From Plesiocystis pacifica SIR-1 (lineage in GTDB: Bacteria; Myxococcota_A; Polyangia; Nannocystales; Nannocystaceae): a DNA stretch of 64,000 nt. The stretch lies in contig NZ_ABCS01000010.1 in assembly GCF_000170895.1 (NCBI RefSeq), positions 1-64,000 on the forward strand, given 5' to 3'. The notes beneath the pieces were generated by a model, which made no database searches, had not been told where the DNA came from, and saw only the letters and a program-made list of their open reading frames with translations. Shown in pieces: positions 16,849 to 27,701 of this stretch. How positions within the stretch are numbered: position 1 is the stretch's first letter; each line of letters begins with the position of its first letter. Position numbers and translations under genes: made by a program.

Positions 16849-18309
16849 TCACGCTGCGTGCTGCGCTTCGCCTTCGGGCTCGTCGAGCTGGGCGAGGTAG
16901 GTCTGGCGGAGCCGGGCGAGCTCGCGCTGGAGCCGGCGTCGCTCCCCGCGGAGCCGGGCGAAGCGTCGGCGCTGACGCAGGCGCCGGAGGTTGCTGCGCA
17001 GGCCAAAGCGATACAGGCGAAGATCGATGGCGTAGCGGTGGGCGAAGATCGCCACGGGCAGCAGCGCCGCGCCCACGCCGACCGCCGGCCACAGCCCCGC
17101 GAAGCTGAACACCGCGTAGCTCAGCAGCGCGAACCATCCGAAGAACAGGGCGGTCCCGCCGAGCAGCTTGGTCAGGGCCACGCGGTAGGCGGTAGGGCGC
17201 GTCAGCAGCAAGAGCACGCGCAGCAGCAGGTAGGGGACGATGGCCGCGACGGCGCCGACGAGGGCCAGGGGGGCGCCGAGGATGAGCCCGAGGGGGCCAA
17301 AGAGCGAGCGGTCTTCCCGGCCCAGGCGCGAGGCGTGGGCCTCTCCGCGCTTTTGCAGCGCGGTCTCGACCCGGCCCAGACCCAGGCGTCGGCGCTCGTC
17401 GGTGTAGGCGACGACGCGCTCGCGCAGCCGGGCGCAGCGGACCGGGTCCCCGTCCTCGAGCCAGCGGTAGGCGTCGATGATGCGCTGGACCAAGGCGGTG
17501 CGCTCCGCCGGGGATTGGCCGTTGGCGTCGAGGCCCTCGGCCTGGCGGATGTCGACGATCAGCGCGGTGACCTGGGCGATGAGCCGCTCGTCGTCCTCGT
17601 GCTCGACGTGCACGGCGAGGTCGCGGATCGACTCGCCCATGCGCTCGGTCAGGGCGCGGACGTGGGTCTGGGGATCGCTGTTGGGGGTCTGGAGCTCGCG
17701 CAGGGCCGCGCGCACGGGGATGGGCGGGCCAAAGGCGACGTGCACGTCGCTGCGGAAGGCCTCGCGGACCAGGTAGTTGAGGCCCACGGGGACGATGTGC
17801 AGCTCGGGCAGCTCCGCCTCGGAGTAGGCCTGGATCGTGTCGATGGCGATGCGGACCGTGCCGGTCTTCATGGGCTCGACGCGCAGCCGGGCGTGGGTCT
17901 TGCCCTCCGGGAAGATCGAGATGACCCCGCCGCGGACGAGCACGGCCCGGCACTCGGCGAATGCCGCGTCGTTGTCGACGGCGCCGCCTTTGTGGTCGCT
18001 GCGACGGCGGATCGGCACGGCCCCGACGGCGCGCAGCAGCGCCCCGAAGCCCGGCACGCGGAACAGCCCGTCGCGGGCGCAGAAGGTGACCTGGCGCCGC
18101 TCCGAGAGGCCCACGAGCACGGGGTCGACGATCGAGTTGGGGTGCGTCGAGGCGAGGATCGTCGGGACCTTCGCGTCGATGTGCTCGAGGCCGGTGACCT
18201 CGATGTGGCGGTAGAACAGGCCCAGGCCCGTGCGCGCCACGGCTCGCAGGCCGCGGTAGACCAGGCTCGGGGCTGCGCCCGCGTTGCCCGAGTCCCCAGC
18301 TTCGACCAT
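16849..18309 (-). CDS. PlsC-type 1-acyl-glycerophosphate acyltransferase with membrane tail
   Basis: 486 residues from the ATG at 18309; upstream codons only translate the lon leader. The acyltransferase domain (residues ~20-250) has STHPNSIVDPVL, an H-x5-D form of the usual HX4D motif seen in HPNS-type members, and the FPEGKTH substrate motif. It should transfer an acyl chain to a glycerophosphate or lysolipid at the inner membrane. Residues ~350-420 contain two or three hydrophobic helices and the last ~60 residues are a basic, Arg-rich coiled coil. The gene is divergent from lon, so the two share a ~250-base promoter region. Confidence 0.82.
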   Translation of the reverse strand: MVEAGDSGNAGAAPSLVYRGLRAVARTGLGLFYRHIEVTGLEHIDAKVPTILASTHPNSIVDPVLVGLSERRQVTFCARDGLFRVPGFGALLRAVGAVPIRRRSDHKGGAVDNDAAFAECRAVLVRGGVISIFPEGKTHARLRVEPMKTGTVRIAIDTIQAYSEAELPELHIVPVGLNYLVREAFRSDVHVAFGPPIPVRAALRELQTPNSDPQTHVRALTERMGESIRDLAVHVEHEDDERLIAQVTALIVDIRQAEGLDANGQSPAERTALVQRIIDAYRWLEDGDPVRCARLRERVVAYTDERRRLGLGRVETALQKRGEAHASRLGREDRSLFGPLGLILGAPLALVGAVAAIVPYLLLRVLLLLTRPTAYRVALTKLLGGTALFFGWFALLSYAVFSFAGLWPAVGVGAALLPVAIFAHRYAIDLRLYRFGLRSNLRRLRQRRRFARLRGERRRLQRELARLRQTYLAQLDEPEGEAQHAA

Positions 18310-18559
18310 TCCACGACGATACACGCCCCGAGCGCCGCGCGGGGAACTCTCCCAATCTTGGTCACTCTCGCCCGCTCTCGGGCCCACGACAGAACTGTCC
18401 CGTGGCTCGGCCAGGCGCCAACCCAGGTGGGGAGGCGGCCGGGACGCTCGATGCAACAACCCGCCCATTTGGCCCAGGAAAGCCCGAAAACGGGATTTTG
18501 ACCCCGTTGACCCTCCCGAGGCCGACCTTAGCTTCGCCAAACCTTCCCAGGAGCGAAGC

Positions 18560-20971
<2,412 letters not shown>

Positions 20972-21008
20972 GCGGCGCTACGCTGTAGAGCGAGAGCGAA
21001 GGAGCGAG

Positions 21009-21070
21009 CCCCTCTTCGACGTCCCAGGCCAGCCACCGCGGTGGCCGGTCTGGGGGTCGGGGAGGGGCCT
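21009..21070. terminator. Long hairpin downstream of lon
   Basis: An imperfect inverted repeat of about 18 bases per arm (CCCCTCTTCGACGTCCCAG against CTGGGGGTCGGGGAGGGG) encloses an inner CCACC/GGTGG stem. It lies between lon and the oppositely oriented LysR remnant, so it could stop transcription from both sides. A weak U-run (CCTTTTGG) follows on the plus strand. Confidence 0.6.
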
Positions 21071-21088
21071 CGCCTTTTGGTCGTGCCG

Positions 21089-21513
21089 TTAGCGGGAGAG
21101 GGCCCGCCGCATGCTGGTCACGAGCGCGGTGAGGACGGGCGAGCCGCGATCGCGGGCGCGGTAGACCGCGAACAGGTCGATGGTCGGGGCCTCGAAGTGG
21201 GGGAGCACGAGCTCGAGGCGTTCGTCGGCGAGGGCCTCGCGCGCCAACCAGCGGGGCACCAGCGCGATACCCAGACCGGCGAGGGCGCCGCGAAAGTTGG
21301 CCAGCAAGGTCGTCGAGCGCAGCCGCCCGCGGACGCCGACGGTGTACTCGCGCTCGCCCCGGGTCAGGCGCCACAGGTGGTCGGGGCCGCGGGCGGTCAA
21401 GGTCACGATCGCCTCGTGCTCGGCCAGGTCCGCGGGCTGCTCGGGGCGGCCGAAGGCGTCGAGGTAGTCCGGCGAGGCCACGAGCACCCGGGCGACGCGG
21501 CCGAGCCATCGAG
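21089..21513 (-). pseudogene. LysR-type regulator, 5' half deleted
   Basis: Only the second half of the effector-binding domain is left: RVLVASPDYL, HLWRLTRG, LLANFRGALAGLGIALVPRWLA and a final helix. The DNA-binding helix-turn-helix and the first part of the domain are missing. Homology ends abruptly near 21513, exactly where a second truncated gene begins on the plus strand. The open frame runs on into that gene, but this extension is antisense to it. Confidence 0.75.
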
Positions 21514-21946
21514 CTACCTTCGAGGACTGGGCCGTCGAGCCCGGGGGCTTTGGGCCCAACGGCCTCGACATCGACGGCGAGCTGCTGTGGGTCAGCCACA
21601 CCGACAAGGGGGCGATCTACCGCGTGCCGATCGTCGACGAGGCGCCGGGGGACATCGTCGAGCTCGAGCTCGACCGCGTCCCGGCGGGCGTCGACGGGCT
21701 CGAGGTCGACGTCAACGGGGACATCGTGTTCGTCGAAGGCTACGCCGACCAGCTCACCCGCATCGAGGTCGACGGCGACAGCGGGCAGCTGACCACCCTC
21801 TCGCTCGGGGTCCTCGACGGGCCGACGACCTTCGCCTTCTCCGGGGCCGCGGGGCGTGGATCGTCGAGGGCCAGCTCCCCCACCTCCTCGACCCGACTCT
21901 GGGCCCGCCGAACTTGCCCTTCCAGGCCGTGTTCCGCGAGCTGTGA
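21513..21946 (+). pseudogene. SMP-30/beta-propeller-like gene, 5' truncated and frameshifted
   Basis: From 21513 the plus strand reads PGGFGPNGLDIDGELLWVSHTDKGAIYRVPI and GVDGLEVDVNGDIVFVEGYADQLTRIEV, blades of an SMP-30/gluconolactonase-like propeller. There is no start or signal peptide. Near 21850 the frame shifts by -1: the coherent end (WIVEGQLPHLLDPTLG, then LPFQAVFREL and a stop at 21944) is in another frame. The gene has therefore lost its 5' end and carries a one-base deletion. The neighbouring LysR remnant was probably its divergently transcribed regulator. Confidence 0.7.
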
Positions 21947-22001
21947 TTTCGAGCGGCTCGCCAGTGTCCGCTGGGAGGGCGGGCCGCGCTATGTATGGGC
22001 G

Positions 22002-22958
22002 ATGGCGACCGAGCCCGAGATCCCGCGGATCCTCCAGCACAAGCTGCTCAACCCCATGCTGCCCATGGTCGCCGCGTTGAAGGTCGCGGCGCGTGTTGGC
22101 AAGGGCGCCAGCGTGCTGCGCTTCATGAGCAAGGCGATGTTCCTGCCCAAGCGCTGCCGCGCGATCGATCGCTACGGCGCCTCAGAGGGTGACGTCTACG
22201 TCGCCGTGTTCCCCAAGAGCGGGACGAACTGGACCCTGCAGCTGTGTGTCCAGGCCGCGCACTACGGCGAGGTCGAGTTCAGCCACATCCTCGAATTCCT
22301 GCCCTGGCCCGAGGCGCCCATGCCCGGGATCCCGCGCCTGGACCGACCCGGACCGTGGCGAGATGCGCCCACCGGGCTGCGCATCATCAAGACGCACCTG
22401 GGCTTCGAGGGCCTCCCCCAGGATCCGGGGGCGCGCTACGTCTGCATGATCCGCGACCCCAAGGAGGTGTGCGTGTCGGCCTACTACTTCATCACCAAAC
22501 TGTTCGATGTTCGAGAGCGCATCTCGCCGCGCAAGTGGGTCGAGATGTGGTTCGAGCCCGGTCTCTACGGGGAGGGCTGGGCCGAGCACGCGGCGGGTTT
22601 TTGGGCTGCGCGCGAGCGCCCCAACGTGTTCGTGTGCACCTACACCGAGGCCAAGGCAGACCTGCGCGCCCACGCACAGCGCCTCGTCGATTTCCTCGGC
22701 GTGAGCCTCGAGCCGGCGCAGTTCGACGCCGTGGTCGAGCGCGCGTCCTTGCCCTACATGAAAGCCCACGAGCTGCAGTTTGCACCTCCGCGCATGCCCT
22801 TGACCCCGGAGCGAGGGGTGATGATCCGGCGCGGGGAGGCGGGCAAGTCGGGGGAGATGCTGACGGCGCAGGAGCAGGCGCGCATCGACGAGCATGCCCG
22901 GGCCGAGCTCCGCCGACTCGGCTCGGACCTGCCCTACGACGCGCTCTTTGGCGGCTGA
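22002..22958 (+). CDS. Sulfotransferase (cytosolic SULT-like)
   Basis: 318 residues from the ATG at 22002. Signature elements of PAPS-dependent sulfotransferases are present: the 5'-phosphosulfate loop PKSGTNW near residue 75, a THLGFE segment, the 3'-phosphate motif RDPKEVCVSAYYF near 153, and a late GEAGKSGEMLTAQEQARID block. It would move sulfate from PAPS to a hydroxyl of a small molecule or lipid; the acceptor is unknown. It is intact although the DNA on both sides is decayed. No sulfatase or PAPS synthesis gene lies close by. Confidence 0.85.
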   Translation: MATEPEIPRILQHKLLNPMLPMVAALKVAARVGKGASVLRFMSKAMFLPKRCRAIDRYGASEGDVYVAVFPKSGTNWTLQLCVQAAHYGEVEFSHILEFLPWPEAPMPGIPRLDRPGPWRDAPTGLRIIKTHLGFEGLPQDPGARYVCMIRDPKEVCVSAYYFITKLFDVRERISPRKWVEMWFEPGLYGEGWAEHAAGFWAARERPNVFVCTYTEAKADLRAHAQRLVDFLGVSLEPAQFDAVVERASLPYMKAHELQFAPPRMPLTPERGVMIRRGEAGKSGEMLTAQEQARIDEHARAELRRLGSDLPYDALFGG

Positions 22959-23039
22959 GACGGAGGACAGCTGGCCAGGCTACGGGCCAGCTCTCTCCCT
23001 GCGCTGCAAGGCAGATGCGCCAGGGCCGAAGAGGGAGCG

Positions 23040-23962
23040 ATGCCTGGTGCACTTCATCAAGGAATCCTCGCCCTCTTTCGTGACGACCCGTGGATGGCCT
23101 TCGCAATCGCTCGACTCGAGCGCCCTCCGGGCCTCGAGGCGCTCCTCGATCGACACGCGGCGCTCGACGCCTTCGACGTCGATCTGGCCCGGCGACAGCT
23201 CTTGCCCGATCTCGTATTGGTCGCGGACGGGGAGCGGCGCGCGGGACGTGGGAGGGGCCTGGTCCTCACCGTCGAGGTCCAGAGCCGCACGAACGAGGAA
23301 AAGCGCTGGCGAATCCCGCACTATCAGGCCGCCCTGGCCGACGAGCACGCGCGCGAGACCTGGGTCGTGGTGGTGTCCTTTTGCGCCGCGGTGTCCCGAC
23401 AGCTGGCAGCCTGGGCCGAGGCCGGGCCGCCGCGCTTCGAGGTGATCGTGCTCGACGCGGCTCGGGTGCCGGTGGGCTACGACATGGTCAAAGCCTCGGC
23501 GAGGCCCAGCGCAGCTGTGCTGGGGGCAGCCTTGCACGCTTGCCGGGGCGACCTCGACGCTGCGCGCTGGGGCCTCAAGTGGTGTCGCGGCTGCCCGCCA
23601 CGCGGCGCATGCGTGACGCGACCACGATTCTGGCCGCGGTAGACAAGAGTATGCGCCTCACGCTGATTCAAGAGTTTCCCTTCGCGCCGGACGACGATCG
23701 CCTCATGGAGATCGAGCGCCGGAGCGGGACCTATCACCTCGGTCGAGACGAAGGCCTCGAAGAGGGGCTGGAAAAGGGCCGCTGCCAAGTGCTCAAGACC
23801 ATGGTGCTGGCCCTCCTCGAGGTTCGGGGAGTCCCTCTGTCCGAGGCAGAGCGCGCTCGCGTAGACGAGGAGACGCGCGTCGAAGAGCTCGAGCGATGGG
23901 CCGAGCTCGCGCGTACGGCCGCGCGAGCGGGAGCTCTGTTCGAGCGTTTACCGCCCGGCTAG
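23040..23962 (+). pseudogene. Rpn/PD-(D/E)XK-like myxobacterial family gene with -1 frameshift
   Basis: Two open frames form one protein. The first (from ATG 23040) holds LPDLVLVADG and TVEVQSRTNEEKRW, which look like the D...E-x-Q core of Rpn-type PD-(D/E)XK proteins. The second resumes at about 23580 with VVSRLPATRRMRDATTILAAV and ends with GLEEGLEKG and EVRGVPL, a C-terminus I associate with this large myxobacterial family. A single missing G in CAAGTGGTGTCG (about 23579) accounts for the break: restoring it gives a continuous reading frame of ~308 codons. It is a recent frameshift or a sequencing error; I see no slippery heptamer that would suggest programmed shifting. Confidence 0.65.
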
Positions 23963-25515
23963 AGGTAGCCGAGCTGCAGCTGGATCCCGGTGGTGTTGGT
24001 CTCCAGGTTGACGCCACAGGGGGCGGGCGTGCTCCAGCCGCAGTGGCCGCCGCCGGTGATCTCGACGACCTGTCCATCGTTCGAGAACTCCGCCATCCCG
24101 GCCGGCATCCAGCCACACTGGAGGAACTCGTGGTCGACGAAGAAGGGCGTGCCGGTCAGGTCGATGTTGGCCACGCCGTTGGCGAGGTTCACTTGCTGGC
24201 AGCCCATGGCGATGCCGAGGAACATCTCGCTGACCGGGATCATGTTGTGGAACAACATGCCCGAGGAGCTGGCGAAGGTGCGATCGTCGATGTCGACCTG
24301 TAGGGTCTCGGGGTCGACGCGCAGGCCCATGTAGTTGGTGCGCACGCTGGTGTCGCCGCCCTGGCCCGCCGAGACGGTGTACTGGCCGAAGTTGTAGTCG
24401 CCGCCCGTGTTGACGAGGGGGATGTACTCCCGGGGAACGCCGGGCATGTCGACGCAGTCGACCTCCCAGGGCTGGTCGAGGTCGCCCTCGTAGAACAGGG
24501 TGTAGAGGCCGTCGAAGAGGTTGGGGTCGGCCTCCTTGAAGTCGGCGCAGCTGGTCGGGATTTTACAGGTGCTCAGGCAGCCGTCGTCCTCGACGCCGTT
24601 GCCGTCGTCGCAGTCCTCGCCGTCGTCGATGACCCCGTTGCCGCAGGGCAGGGGCGGGGGCGTGGGGTCGCCGGGGCAGGTCATGGCCCAGGTCGCCATG
24701 CCGTGGATCGTGTCGTCGACGCCCACGCCCTCGTCCCAGGTCATGTCCCCGCTCCCTTCCTGGAAGTGCCACAGGCGCAGGGTCTCGGCGTCGTTCTCGA
24801 ACAGCTCGGGAGGCGTGAAGTTCTCGGTGTAGCGGGCACCCTCGGAGATGCGCAGGGAGTGGATCTCGCCGTGGTAGAATTTGTCGTTGCTGCGGTTGGC
24901 GATGGTCATCGGCTTGTCCGCGACCTCGTAGCCGAGGGGTTGCATCGAGCTCAGGATGCCGCCCGCGCCCGCGCGCACGCCGACGCCATCGTAGATGGCC
25001 ACGACGTGGTGCCAGCCGTCCCGGGAGAAGGGCAGGCTCCAGGTCGCGGTGGTGTTGGTGCTGCCGTCGCCGAGATCGAAGCGCAGCTGGCTCCCCGAGA
25101 GGCTGAACTGGAAGCCGCCGTTGAGGGATTTTTGCGCGACGATGTAGGCGCTCTCGTTGGCCTGCGGCCGGATCCAGGCTTCGATGGTGAAGGTCGTCGC
25201 GCTGAGGCCCTCGACCTCGAGGTAGTCGTCGGAGCCGTCGAAGAACAGCGAAGTGCAGGGGTCTTCGCCGCCCCCGGTGGTCGTGGTGTCGGTGGTGTCG
25301 GTCGTGTCCGTGGTGTCGGTCGTATCCGTCGTGGTGTCGGTCGTATCCGTCGTGGTGCCGTCCGTATCCGTCGTGGTGTCGTCCGTCGTGGTGTCGTCCG
25401 TCGTGGTGTCGTCGGTCTCCGAGGTCTCGGTGTCCGCGGGGCTGTCTTCGACGGGGCACCCAACAACGAGGGGCAGCGTCGAGAGGATGGTGAGTCGGAG
25501 CTTTGGGCTGCGCAT
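23959..25515 (-). CDS. LamG, DUF4215 and GON domain lipoprotein
   Basis: 518 residues. The lipobox LVVGC puts Cys at about 20; residues ~25-85 are an almost pure Asp/Thr spacer. Next comes a LamG/concanavalin-like domain (~90-275: [28 protein letters not shown]), then a DUF4215 Cys-rich repeat ([24 protein letters not shown]). The C-terminal ~190 residues match the GON domain of ADAMTS proteases ([22 protein letters not shown], then [12 protein letters not shown]). All three are binding modules, so a surface adhesin or glycan-binding role is likely. The stop overlaps the end of the convergent frameshifted gene by 4 bases. Confidence 0.82.
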   Translation of the reverse strand: MRSPKLRLTILSTLPLVVGCPVEDSPADTETSETDDTTTDDTTTDDTTTDTDGTTTDTTDTTTDTTDTTDTTDTTDTTTTGGGEDPCTSLFFDGSDDYLEVEGLSATTFTIEAWIRPQANESAYIVAQKSLNGGFQFSLSGSQLRFDLGDGSTNTTATWSLPFSRDGWHHVVAIYDGVGVRAGAGGILSSMQPLGYEVADKPMTIANRSNDKFYHGEIHSLRISEGARYTENFTPPELFENDAETLRLWHFQEGSGDMTWDEGVGVDDTIHGMATWAMTCPGDPTPPPLPCGNGVIDDGEDCDDGNGVEDDGCLSTCKIPTSCADFKEADPNLFDGLYTLFYEGDLDQPWEVDCVDMPGVPREYIPLVNTGGDYNFGQYTVSAGQGGDTSVRTNYMGLRVDPETLQVDIDDRTFASSSGMLFHNMIPVSEMFLGIAMGCQQVNLANGVANIDLTGTPFFVDHEFLQCGWMPAGMAEFSNDGQVVEITGGGHCGWSTPAPCGVNLETNTTGIQLQLGYL

Positions 25516-25612
25516 GACGCCGACGAGGTGTCGAGTCCCTCGATGTCGGATCCGTATTTTCGACTCGAAACGGCGAGCACACCGTGGGGCGTGGGGCGGA
25601 GCCCGCCGTGCG

Positions 25613-27175
25613 CTATTCGCAGCGTTCGCCAGGGAACAGCGCCACGAAGCTGTCGTGGGCCGTCGAGGCGACCATGGGGCTGCCGTCGGCGGTCCGGCAC
25701 AGGGCCTCGCGGACCTCGGGGGAGGCGACGGGGGACTGGCCGAGGGCGGCGGCGAGCTCGCGGGCGAGGTTGGAGAAGCGGCTGTCGACCAGGGCCGCGG
25801 CGACGAGGGCGGGCCCCTCGGGGTCGTGGAGCACGAGCTGGCGCCCGGCCTCGGCGCGGTGGCTCAGGGCGACGCCAGTGTCTTGAAGGATGTCGCGCAG
25901 GGCCGAGTAGGCGGCCGGCTGATCGCAGCGACCCAGGGCCGTGACCGCCGAGCGGCCGACCCGGGCGTCCTCGTCCCCGCCTTCGCTGTCGGGGCCCGCG
26001 ATGGCCGTCAGCGCGCGGACCGTGTCTTTGGTGCACGCCGCCTCGCCCCCCTGGGTCCGCGCGACCTGGTCGAGGGCGGCCTTGCGGACCTCGGGCCAGG
26101 GGTGGGCCTGGCTGGTCGACAGCCACGGCGCGCCGGGCTCGGACGCGGGCCCCATGAGCGCGTAGCCCAGGCTCGCCAGGCGCGGGGCGGAGGCGTCGAT
26201 GAGCGCGAACTCGCTGGCCAAGGGCGCGGCTTGATCAGCGGGCATGGCCTCGAGGGCGAGGCTCAGCAAGACCTCGCTGGCCTGGTCGCCAGCCTTGGCC
26301 GCGCTGGCGTTGGCCCGGGCGACCTCGGCGAGCACGGAGGCGCCGCGCTCGAGCCGACGCAGGCCGTCGATGGCCGCCACGCGCACGGAGAAGGGGGCGT
26401 CGGCGGAGCGGGCCAGGGACTCGAGCCGAGCGCCGAACGCATCGCCCGCGGCGCAGCAGGCCGCGCGCACGACCAGCAAGCGCGCCGCTCGATCGCCGCT
26501 GTCTCGGTCCCCCTCGGCGGAGCGGGCCAGGTCGGCGTCGAGGTCGGCCTCGATGCCCGCGGCGATCGCCGCGTCGTCCCGAGTATCAGCGTGGGCGCGG
26601 CGGATCAGCGCCCGGCGCAGGCGGTCCTGGAGCTCGCTCGCGCCCCGGCCGATCATCGGCGAGAGCTCGTCCAGGCGCTCGCGGGGTGTGACGTCGACGA
26701 GCAGGTCGAGGAGGTCGCCGCGGTCGGCGTTGCTCAGCTCCTTGTCGCCGACGAGCCCGACGAGCACGGGCATGGCGGCCGCGCCCTGCTTGCGCAGCAG
26801 CTCGAGCCACAGCTCCGTGGGTCGGTCCTGGCGCATGGCCACGCGCAGCTGCTCCCCAAACAGGGCCACGTGCTCCGGACGCTGGAGCCCCGCGAGCAGG
26901 TTGAGCAGGCGGTTGCGCTCGGCGGGGCCCGGGGCCGGGACGGCGTCGAGGCGCTCGACCACGGCCTGGGCCGCGAGCTCGCCGTGGTCCTCGAGGCGCC
27001 CGCGGGCGTCGATGTAGGCCTTGCCGCGATCGACGAGCATGACCTCGACGTCGGCGCGGGCCTGCTCGAGGCCGTAGCCGTCGCTCGGGGCGTCCGCGGG
27101 GGGGTCTGCGGGCGCGGCCTCCGGGGCGACGGCCTGGGTCAGCGCGAGGGCGAGGCGGAGCGCGGTGGCGAGCAC
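25613..27175 (-). CDS. HEAT-repeat-type alpha-solenoid, exported
   Basis: 520 residues from a GTG at 27175. That start gives a clean signal peptide (ATALRLALALTQAVA) and avoids the 35-base overlap with the preceding gene that the longer frame (to 27241) would cause. The mature protein is almost all helix pairs with HEAT/PBS-like spacing (VRKAALDQVAR, SVRVAAIDGLRRLE, GRSAVTALGRC), a solenoid used for protein binding. There are no catalytic motifs. It is the last gene of a three-gene operon behind a formylglycine-enzyme-like lipoprotein and a DnaJ-C-like protein. Confidence 0.7.
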   Translation of the reverse strand: MLATALRLALALTQAVAPEAAPADPPADAPSDGYGLEQARADVEVMLVDRGKAYIDARGRLEDHGELAAQAVVERLDAVPAPGPAERNRLLNLLAGLQRPEHVALFGEQLRVAMRQDRPTELWLELLRKQGAAAMPVLVGLVGDKELSNADRGDLLDLLVDVTPRERLDELSPMIGRGASELQDRLRRALIRRAHADTRDDAAIAAGIEADLDADLARSAEGDRDSGDRAARLLVVRAACCAAGDAFGARLESLARSADAPFSVRVAAIDGLRRLERGASVLAEVARANASAAKAGDQASEVLLSLALEAMPADQAAPLASEFALIDASAPRLASLGYALMGPASEPGAPWLSTSQAHPWPEVRKAALDQVARTQGGEAACTKDTVRALTAIAGPDSEGGDEDARVGRSAVTALGRCDQPAAYSALRDILQDTGVALSHRAEAGRQLVLHDPEGPALVAAALVDSRFSNLARELAAALGQSPVASPEVREALCRTADGSPMVASTAHDSFVALFPGERCE

Positions 27176-27206
27176 GGACCCAATGCTGCCATGCGCTCCC
27201 AGACCC

Positions 27207-27686
27207 TCAAAGCAGGAAGGCCGTCGCCGCCACCGCACCACCTGCGGCCACCGCCAGGCCCAGGAGGACCATCCAGGTCACGTCGCGGCCGGGCTCGACC
27301 GAGCTGGCTGGGCTCGGCGCGTCGGGCAGCTGGGAGCCCCCAGGTACGATCTCTCCGGGCTGCGCGGGCCTGTCGACGAGCTCGACGACGACGAAGAGGT
27401 CGCCGGGGCGCTCACCGGGGCGACCCACGCCGCCCTGGCCGCGCAGGCGCAGCACGGCGCCGGGAGGCAGCTCGTCGGGGAGGTGCAAGGTCACGCGCTC
27501 GGGGTCGGCGGCATCGACCGCGCGCTCGACGAGGTCACCGTCGGCGGCGAGGCGCTGGGGCACGGCCACGCGCACGCCGTGGCCCAAGCCTGCGCGCGGG
27601 ACCTCGGCGGTCACGCGCAGATCGGGACCGCGGGCGGCGCTGGAGTCCCCCTCGCTGGCGTCGAAGATGTTGGCGAGGCCGGCCAT
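27207..27686 (-). CDS. DnaJ C-terminal-domain-like protein with membrane anchor, no J domain
   Basis: 159 residues. The first ~100 residues resemble the substrate-binding C-terminal domain of DnaJ/Hsp40: GVRVAVPQRL, HLPDELPPGAVLRLRGQGGVG, then GDLFVVVELV. The J domain with its HPD loop and the zinc-finger region are absent. A Pro/Ser linker leads to one C-terminal membrane helix (VLLGLAVAAGGAVAATAFLL), so the protein is probably tail-anchored. Without a J domain it could not stimulate DnaK in the usual way and may be a holdase or adaptor. It lies 15 bases downstream of the FGE-like gene and 31 bases upstream of the HEAT gene. Confidence 0.65.
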   Translation of the reverse strand: MAGLANIFDASEGDSSAARGPDLRVTAEVPRAGLGHGVRVAVPQRLAADGDLVERAVDAADPERVTLHLPDELPPGAVLRLRGQGGVGRPGERPGDLFVVVELVDRPAQPGEIVPGGSQLPDAPSPASSVEPGRDVTWMVLLGLAVAAGGAVAATAFLL

Positions 27687-27701
27687 GGGCGAGGACCAGT
27701 G

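Noticed and set aside
23570..23600. Programmed -1 ribosomal frameshifting
   Set aside because: No slippery X-XXY-YYZ heptamer or obvious downstream structure is seen. A one-base deletion explains the data more simply.
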